NCBI GenBank assembly: GCA_026770585.1
Contig: MU646858.1
Coordinates: forward strand, 204,471 to 215,289
Source of the DNA: Baffinella frigidus
Lineage: Eukaryota > Cryptophyceae > Cryptomonadales > Baffinellaceae
Direction of reading: 5' to 3'
Length of the DNA: 10,819 nucleotides
A program made the translations under genes and the position numbers. Within the stretch, counting starts at the first letter, position 1. Each line of letters starts with the position of its first letter. The notes under the pieces are model-generated. The model saw only the letters and a list, made by a program, of their open reading frames with translations, was not told where the DNA came from and made no database searches. This document shows, piece by piece, positions 1 to 8,400 of this stretch.

Positions 1-183
1 TGGGGTTTGGGGTTTGGGGTTTGGGGTTTGGGGTTTGGGGTTTGGGGTTTGGGGTTTGGGGTGTGGTGTGTGGGATTTGGGGTTTGGGGTGTTGGGTTTT
101 AGGGTTTAGGGTTTGCGGGTTTTGGTTTTAGAGTTTAGGGTTGAGGGTTTGGGTTTCGGTTTTCGGGTTCAGGGGATGGGTAC
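1..183. repeat. Telomere-like repeats at the start of the intron after exon 13
   Basis: Eight near-perfect TTTGGGG units (1-62), then degenerate TTTAGGG, TTTTAGGG, TTTCGG and TTGAGGG variants to the exon 13 donor at 183. The perfect block could be a satellite or an interstitial telomeric tract. It is not shown to be a chromosome end. Confidence 0.9.
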
Positions 184-265
184 CAGGGCGGAGCTTGTCG
201 AGTTCGAGGAATGCCCAGTATTGCGTATCAGGGCGGTCGGAGGCGCGTCCGAGGCGGTTCCGCAC
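184..265 (-). CDS. Exon 13: C2 strand YWAFLELDKLRPG
   Basis: Acceptor GGTGGCGCAG|GTGCGG, 27 codons plus one base, donor CGCCCTG|GTACCC. It reads VRNRLGRASDRPDTQ, then YWAFLELDKLRPG. In the Aida-type C2 family the FFEFKH strand is followed, after a basic loop, by a strand resembling C-F-A-F-M-E-M-D-E-(I/L)-x-P-G; exon 12 plus 13 reproduces that order. The leftover G would begin a codon in the next exon, beyond the window. AACTAAAC about 30 nt before the acceptor is a possible branch region. Two incomplete copies lie upstream. Confidence 0.77.
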
Positions 266-2424
266 CTGCGCCACCCACGATCCAATCGCGGGGTTTAGTT
301 AACCGACCAAGCGCAGTTAAGTTAACTGGCCCCTCCGAGTAGGAGGAACCACACCAAAACGCAGTGTTTCGTAGGAAAAACACACACGAAATCGCGCTGT
401 TTCGCAGGCACAACACATGAAATCGCCGTTTCGTGGAAAACAAAGGACGGCCCAGTACTGGGTATCAGGGCGGTCGGAGGCGCGTCCGAGGCGGTTCCGC
501 ACCTGCGAACCAAGCGTGTTTTAGTCAACTGGCCACGCGCGGTTTAGTTGACTGGACGGGGTTGAGTTCACTGGCACGGTACATAACACACCTGTCCGAG
601 GCGGTTGCGCCACGCGGGGGAGAAATTCACCACCAGCAACCCGAAACAGCTTATTTCGGGTCGGGTATGTGTTCCGTAGGACCCTACGGTAGGACATCCG
701 TAGGGACCTAGAGGCGCGAGTTCGAGGAAGGTTCAGGGCGCTCCGAGGCGCGTCCGAGGCGGTTCCGCACCACGAACCAAGCGGTTTTTAGTCAACCGGA
801 TTTAGGCCGTTACCCTATTAATGTACGCGAGGACACACAGACTTCAAAGAAAACGGTCCACGAGAAAGTGCTTCAAGAGCATGGCCTTCCCTCCGAGTAG
901 GTACATAACACCGACACGCACTGATTCGCAGGAAAAACACACCAACACACACTGTTTCGCAGAAACCACACACGAAATCGCGCCGTTCCGCGGGCACGAC
1001 CAGTCGTAAACGTGAAACAGTGCGGTTTGGTGTGTCGATTACCGTGTGGCGAACTTCGAAGAACACGCACGCGCCGTCCCCCGCTTCCTCGAGCAAGTGT
1101 TTCGAGAGCATTGCCTTCCCTCCAAGTAAGAACAACACTCGAAACCGCAATTACACGCAGGAAATCCACAACAAAAACACTCTGATTCGCAGGAAAAACA
1201 CACCAAATACACTGATTTGCAGAAACCACACACGAAATCGCGTCGTTCCGCAGGCACGACCAGTCGTAACCGTGAAATAGTGCGGTATGGTGTGTCGATT
1301 ACCGTGTGGCGAACTTCGAAGAACACGCACGCGCCGTCCCCCGCTTCCTCGAGCAAGTGTTTCGAGAGCATTGCCTTCCCTCCGAGCGTCTCGCACTCTG
1401 ACACCCCGCGCTTGTCTGGCTGCCACGGCTCGTGCGGGAGCGACGCTGTTTGGGGGCTAGGGTTTAGGGGTTGGGGCAGCACTTGTGAGAAGCTGTTTGG
1501 GGTGGGAGATGTGCCGTTTATGAAGGGGTGCGCGCCGTTTTTAGAGGGTGAAAAATTTCGGGTTTGGGGTTTGGGTTCCCCCCTCCATCTCTCTCTGTCT
1601 GTCTGTCTGTCTGTCTGTCTCCCTCCTTCCCTCTCTGTCCTCACCCCCCTCCCTCACCCCTCCCACAGCCTGCCGGCGGCACCGAGCCAGCCTGCCGGCC
1701 GGGCCCGCGGGAAGCACCCCATCCAACACATCTAATCAGGGAAAATACTCTTGACATTGGAGCAGTCCCGCGAGGACCACCTCCCGCAGTCGGATCTTCA
1801 TCTTCTATTCTACTCTCGAGCCTACCAACGAGTGACCGAAAATTCCACCAACCCGCATGTTTTCTATGTTTTCAGGCAGGCGTAGCAAGTCTCCTGATTA
1901 CTCGATAGGGCGCCCTATTGAGCAATCCAGGAAACACCAATGCTCCTCCGTGATACAGCAATTCGGAAGATGTAGGGAGAGGCAGACCCGGGGGAAACGC
2001 GCGCTTGGGCGCGCCGATGTTGTCTGTGAGGGTCACAGACACGTGTGAAGAAAACTTGCAAATTTTCAACTTAATGAGTCAAATCGTGAGGTAAACATCG
2101 CAAATTCGTCCGTTTAAAAGAAATCTTGGCACGGACAGTCGCTAAATTTCGGCCATGAAATCCCTTCGTAGCCCGCTGTGTGGGGGAGGGGGAAGAAGAC
2201 CCGGGGGGAACGCGTGCTTGGGCACGCCGATGTTGTCTGTGAGGGTCGCTGACACGTGCGCTTTTGACATCGGACCCGCCTGCGAACCGGTGCGGTATTA
2301 CTACCAACAGGTTATGAGGTGTGTGAGCGTGAGAGACATGGCGGCCGTGTCGGTAGTAATACATGCGTCAAAGGAGCACGTGGCACGTGCGCCTTTGCCA
2401 TCGGACCCGCCTGCGGACCCTGCC

Positions 2425-2458
<34 letters not shown>

Positions 2459-5400
2459 GAGGGAGAGGGAGAGAGGGAGAGAGACAGAGAGAGCACCGTG
2501 TCAGGTCCACACGCCCGCCACGTTCAACGGAACTGGAAGGAAAATATTTCCTGTACATAAAAAAAAAAGGCTGCCTATTTGTTGCACAACCAAAATGGGT
2601 GTGCAAACAGATCGGGGTTCGCATCAAGAACAGGCCTGGTTGATAGAGATACCTTCGACGAGGACGAGTGCCGCGCTCTCAACAAATTCATAGGCTAACG
2701 GACTAAAAAAGGGGTAGTTAGGCCTACGGTATTACCTACGGTAGGCCGTAGGGGCCTAGGGGGGCTCCTACGAAAAACCCTACGGCCTACCGTAGGTAAT
2801 ACCGTAGGCCTAACTACACCATTTTCAGTCCATTAAAAATTAAAATGGTTGTTACAGCACACATCGGGGTTCTCATCACGAGTGTGGTCCCCTCTGCTGT
2901 GCTTCTTCTACCCTGCAGTCGTAGGTAGCTTCTTCTAGAGGGCGGGGCGTTCTGCTCCCCCAACACCTTTCGGGGTGCCGGTCGGGCTTCCCAAGTTCAG
3001 GTCGACGGAGTGTTCTCAAGTTGACATCCTGGGTCAAGTTGACATCCAGGTACAGGACCAGGTTGATGGAGATGGCTTCGACAAGGACGAACGCCGTGCT
3101 CTTTCCCGCCCCAAAGTTGACGGATTTGTACCGCAAACCCAGCATGAGAATACTCTGACAGGCAACCCGAGTGAAGCCTGTTCAGCCAGACCTGGTTGAT
3201 AGAGATGCCTTCGACGAGGACGAGCGCCGCGCTCTTCGGACGGGAAGAGCCCCCGAGAGCCCCGCCAAACACCTGGCGGGGATGTGGAATGTTACTACAC
3301 ACGGTGCATTAGTGCACGTAACAGACACACAGTGTATTCACTGGATTCGGCGACCGAGAGCCCCGCCCAACACCTGCGGAGACACGCGTTGTTCAATATA
3401 CCACACACGCGACGCACCAAAAGTGAGTGTTTACTGGATGTGGCAGACAGCGCTCTTCGGGAAGAGCCCCCGAGAGCCCCGCCAAACACCTGCAGGGATA
3501 GAGATTGCAGCTCAATTTCATACTCATAAAGTCAGTGCACTTCACAAACAAAGAACTTTGTCTGTGAAGCTCAATGTCATACTCATAAATTCAGTGCATT
3601 CGATTCAACGCACAACCGTAAAACCAACACTTAAACCCAAACCAAGAACCCTACAACAGAGGAGGGCCTCAGGGGCCAACACATAGTGTAAAGCAGCTTG
3701 AAGGATGCGGCCGCAGCTCGCGGCTTATGATTTATCTTTCATCATTTATCATTCAGGGTGGGTGGGATGATACGGTGTTGAGCAGCTTGAGGGACGCGGC
3801 CGCGACGAGGTGGTGGAGCCATTCATCTCTCTCCTCCTCCTCCGACTTTATCCTTTGTTTTTTCTTCTTTCTTTATTCGTTATTCGTGATTCGTTGTTCT
3901 GTATTCTTTAATATTAATTATTTCTTTATTATTTATTATTTATTATTTATTATTTATCCTTGAATGTTTAGGGTTGAGGGTGTGATACGGTGTTGAGCAG
4001 CTTGAGGGACGCGGCCGCGACAAGGTGTTGGAGCCATTCATCTCTCTCCTCTTCCGAAGGGAGCGCCAGGTACAGGTCCTTGAGAGAGGCTTTGGATGCC
4101 GCGGCCTGGTTCAGGGTTTAGGGTTCAGGGTTTAGGGTTCAGGGGGGGGGGTGAGGGGGTGAGGGGGTGAGGGGTCGGGGGTGCGTTTTGAGGGGGGAGA
4201 GTGGGTTGGGGTTTGGGGTTTGGGGTTCATGTGTTTGGGGTTTGGGGTTTGGGGTTTGGGGTTTGGGGTTGGGGTTCAGGGTTCAGAGTGCAAGGTTGAG
4301 TTCCAGGGTTTGTGTAGGTCCAGGGTTTGTGTTTGTGTAGGTGTAGGGTTTAAGGTTAGGGTTTCGGGGATGCCTGGATGAAGAGGGAGTGGGGCGCGTG
4401 CGTCGACGCCGTCACGAGCGCTGCATCCAGCGCCCGCGCAACCAGCGGCGCCACCTTTCCCCGGGAATAACGGGGGTGAGATATTAACCCGATCAAAACG
4501 GGGGTAAGATCTGACCCACGTCACAGGTCGACAGTTCAGATATATACGTATGGCCTCAAGTTTGGACGAGGAGCTACGTCCAGAGTGCGCGCAACCAGCG
4601 GCGCCACCTGACTCATATGAAAACACCGATTTAATTCATATATGTAAACACCGATTCAGATATATAAAAATATATATAAACATCGATTTAAAAATCTTTC
4701 CCCAACTATACTGGGGGTGAGATAGTTTCCCGACCGAAACGTTGAAGGGTTCGCGTGCGTCGACGCAGACACGAGCGCTGCATCCAGCGCGCGCGCAACC
4801 AGCGGCGCCACCTTTCCCGGGCCGGAACGGGGGTGAGATAATAACCCGACCAAAACGGGGGTAAGTTTTGTTTTGTCGGAGAAACCGCAGATGCGGACGG
4901 CCACGCGTTTTATGCATAAAATACGGAAACTGGCCACATCGCGAGAATCGAGGATATCGAGAAGATAGGGGGGGGCGGGGGGCGATGAGGTTGGACGTAT
5001 CGCATGAAACGGAGAGATTGACTTGCATAGTACAATAGTACAGGGACAGAGTATAGTACAAAACTACAGGGCAAGGTGTAGTACAATAACCACGGGACAG
5101 GTTATGTATAGTACACTAGTAGAAGGATGATAATGATATTAGATGGGGGGGGGGTGAGCACCCCAGAGACAGGCGCGTCGGAGTTCTTGAAGAGGTAGAG
5201 CTGACCCCCCTGCATTTATGGTTTAGGGTTTAGTGTTCAGGGTTTGGGGTTTCGGGTTCAGGGTTTAAGGCTTCGGTTTTCGGTTTTCGGGTTTCAGGTT
5301 TCGGGTTTTGGGTTTCAGGTTTCGGGCTTCGGGTTTCGGGTTTCGGGTTTCGGGTTTCGGGTTTGAACCACTCATTTCTAGGCTCGAGAGAAGTAAAAGA

Positions 5401-8400
5401 GACCTGGAGAACAGCGAACGCTTCCACTTGATTCCCGCGTTATCCGTTGAGTGTTTAGTGTTTAACGTTTGGTGTTTGGTGTTTAGTGTTTAGTGTTTAG
5501 TGTTTAACGTTTGGTGTTTGGTGTTTAGTGTTTAGTGTTTAGTGTTTAGTGTTTAACGTTTGGTGTTTGGTGTTTAGTGTTTAGTGTTTAGTGTTTAGTG
5601 TTTAGTGTTTAACGTTTGGTGTTTGGTGTTTAGTGTTAAGTGTTTAGTGTTTAGTGTTTGGTGTTTGGTGCTTAGTGTTTAGAGCAGGTCCCTTGTTAGT
5701 TGGCACTCGAAAAGGTCGAGAACTCCGACCTTCTACGTACTTTTAGTCAACTCCGTCCATTTAAAGTAATTCCTGGTACAAACTCACCGAGTTGACTAAA
5801 AGTACGTGCACGTTTCGGAGTTTTCGACCTTTCTGGAGTGCCAACTGAAAAGGGACCTGCTCTAACATTTCGGTTTTAGGTTTTAGGGTGCATACTTGGA
5901 GGACAGCGAATGCGCGCTTCCACTTGACCCCCGCGTGGTCCGCCCAGGTCACGTATCCTTTCTTCTGCTCGAACCCAGTCACGTCCTCCAGCATCCTGCG
6001 AACGAGACGGTTCATTGAAGAAGGCTGCGAACAAGACAGCCGGTTGACTGAACTGGACAGGCTGCGAACGAGACGGTTGAGTAAAGAAGCCTGCGAACAA
6101 GAAGCACAGTTGACTGAAACGGACAGGCGGCGAACAAGACAGTTGAGCAAAGAAGTCTGCGAACAAGACACACGGTTGACTGAAACGGACAGACGGAGAA
6201 CAAGACGGTTGAGTAGAGAAGGCTGCAAACAAGACTAACGGTTGAGTAAACCGCGTGCGAACAAGAAGGTTGAGTAAACCGGAAAGGGTTTGTTCGCACC
6301 GCGGCGGTGAGTAAACCGGGCGGGGTTTGTACCAGGAAACGCAAATATTAGTCAACAGGTGTGAGTCCTGGACGGATTTCATAGGCAAACACTTATAATT
6401 TATAAACTGGATTCAATCAAATTTACTACAGAGAACGATCTTCACATGTAATATTAAAGCAAACGTGTAGTAATTTTGATTAAAATCCAGTTTATAAATT
6501 AGAAGTGTTTGCCTATGAGATTGGTTAGGATATCCGAAGGACCATCCTATATCCCTACGGTATTGCCTACCGTAGGGTCTTAGGTTGTGTTTTTTTATAG
6601 GGACGCGGTCCGTCCGCTGCGTACACAAAAACTAAAACTCGCCCCTACAATTCACATATAACCTACCCCTACAATTCACATGTAACCAGCTTTCATCGGA
6701 CTGCACATTGTGGAATCAGATCGCACGGTACATGCTGTTGTTGACTGTTGTTGAATGTCAACAAGTAGTCAGTGAATGTCAACACTGACTACTTTCGAAC
6801 CGGTGTTACTCTTGTGTTTCCTAAATGTTCATCTTCACGAAGTCAAGGTAAAACAGTAACACACTTTCACCAAACTGTGTTACTGTGTTACCAAATTAGG
6901 TCGTAATTTAGTGACACAAAAATGAACACGTGTTGTTTTTACCAAATTTTCACGAACATATTCACTAGAGTCAGGTCACTTTAATTTCGGACCAAGACAG
7001 AATCTGTCCCGCTATCTGAGGCTCCCCACGCGGAAGGTAAGGGTGTATACGCTTTTTTAGGCATCAAATGATGCTATCTTACGCCTGTTCACCAGGACAG
7101 ATTCTGGTATGGTCCGAGATGAACTTCACCAGGATGCTTTTGATCCGGGTTGCAAACGCTGAATCCTGGTCACCTGGAGTTCTGCTCGGCGCGCGTGTCT
7201 TTCCTCTTGATGAACACCTTCTTGCTCTTCCCTCTCGCCCGCAGCGCCTCCTTCAAGGTATCGCCTCCAATGCTCACCTGTGCCACCCACAAGTGACTTT
7301 AGGATTCATTGGATACCTAAAGTCAATTCCGGCCGGATTGCCAGCCCCCTATTGGTACCGGTGGTCGCCGGGAGTCGCCCCCCACATGGTATTTTGAATA
7401 ACCCCTAAGCGATATGACTTAGTATCCTACAGTAGGCAACCCGTAGGGACATAGGGGGGTTCATACGGATAAGGTAACGGAAACTTGGGCTCTCAGCACC
7501 CGAAAATCTCTTCGTAGCCCGCTGTGTGGTAGTACAAATCCTGGTATGAAAACGTGACGCTATAGTCCTCCAGGTGACGGGACCCTCCGTGCCCACCAGC
7601 GCCACACGCAAGTAACTTGAGGATTCCCGGAGAATTTCAAGGGAAAATGGCCTCAAATTTGGAAATTTCTGACTTTTCAAACAGCCCAAGCAGAGCTAGA
7701 CTATCTCCTCACCACGCCACACCACGCGGTAGTTGACTAATAAGAGGTTTACTTGTATTAGCGGTTGACGGATACGACGTTTTTCTGGTACCCGCCCCGC
7801 CCGGTTCAGCTACCCCCCAGGTACAAACTCTATCGGCTGGAGTTGTAACACAGGGCTGACGATCGCATGTGGAAACACTTTCAATTTAGAAACTTGGTTC
7901 AATGAAATTTGCTACACATAACAATCTTTATTAGTAATATTAAAGCAGTCGTGTAGTAATTTTAATTGAATCCAAGTCTATAAATTAAAAGTGTTTCCAC
8001 ATGAGATCCTGCTGAAGATGCTCCTCATCTCAACCGACCACGCCAGAGCGCGCACACCCTCAAACCCCAAACCCTGAAACTCTAAAACCTGCACGCTGAA
8101 TCCACAACCCCAGGGCCTCGATGGGATCTCGTGACGCCACGCGAAGCGGAGGGTCGCGACGTGGTTCAGGAGACGTGGTTCAGGAGACGTGGTTCAGGAC
8201 ATGGTTCAGGAGCAGCGCCCGGTTCTTACCCGGCGAACCGATATCCGTTTTCTGCTGTCCATCTAACGTCAAAGTCAATCACCCCCCCCCCTCAGAAATG
8301 AAGCATTCTCTCCAAAAGTGGATGATACGTAGTACCAATAATATGAAGACCCTGGGCGAAAAATGCCTTCCAGCTGGAAAGCATTTTTTTCGTGTAGGAT

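Larger units (their letters stand above)
365..1250. repeat. Minisatellite of about 27 bp in intron 12
   Basis: A unit like CACTGTTTCGCAGGAAAAAC followed by ACACGAAAT recurs in three patches (365-440, 915-1000 and 1150-1240) between the exon copies. On the plus strand each has a TTCGCAG or TTCGTAG core. Confidence 0.7.
4455..5161. other. Intron 7: minisatellite and two partial exon 8 copies
   Basis: From 5022 to 5125 a degenerate unit of about 30 bp with TAGTACAA and ACAGGGACAG recurs. Poly-G/C runs lie at 4969-4980 and 5144-5154. Partial exon 8 copies occupy about 4760-4814 and 4575-4606. AT-rich TATATAAA stretches fill 4635-4700. Sequence with AACGGGGGTGAGAT recurs at 4468, 4827 and, decayed, 4709. 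Confidence 0.6.

Noticed and set aside
1-62. Chromosome end (true telomere) at the left edge
   Set aside because: The block is short, soon becomes degenerate, and similar tracts occur throughout the introns; nothing shows that the molecule ends here.
433-711. Plus-strand ORF of 92 codons and similar short ORFs in 113-711
   Set aside because: They cover exon 13 copies, minisatellite and palindromes, with no family pattern.
1039-1644. Minus-strand ORF of 201 codons
   Set aside because: It runs through exon 12, its intron and a tandem copy, as well as a telomere-like tract and a microsatellite. Only the 1445-1303 part has family features; the length comes from duplication.
1670-1720. GC-rich minus-strand segment (GPAGRLARCRRQA) as an extra exon
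   Set aside because: E11 and E12 already join in phase and complete the C2 course; no family match and no copies beside it.
2295-2362. GTATTACTACC/GGTAGTAATAC inverted pair
   Set aside because: An 11-bp perfect match with a 46-nt spacer between two exon 11 copies; too short and isolated to call an element, and possible by chance.
3171-3686. Plus-strand ORF with an acidic, EF-hand-looking stretch (VDRDAFDEDERRAL)
   Set aside because: The spacing of acidic residues does not form a full EF-hand loop, and the segment is the complement of exon 10, whose copies show splice sites on the minus strand.
5888-6238. Plus-strand ORF with an 11-residue repeat (RRLSKEACEQ)
   Set aside because: The repeat is the translation of a 33/66-bp minisatellite in intron 5, and its start overlaps the PH exon on the other strand.
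7068-7397. Plus-strand ORF of 109 codons
   Set aside because: It lies opposite exon 5, has no recognisable motif, and the minus strand there has matching acceptor and donor with phases that fit neighbours.
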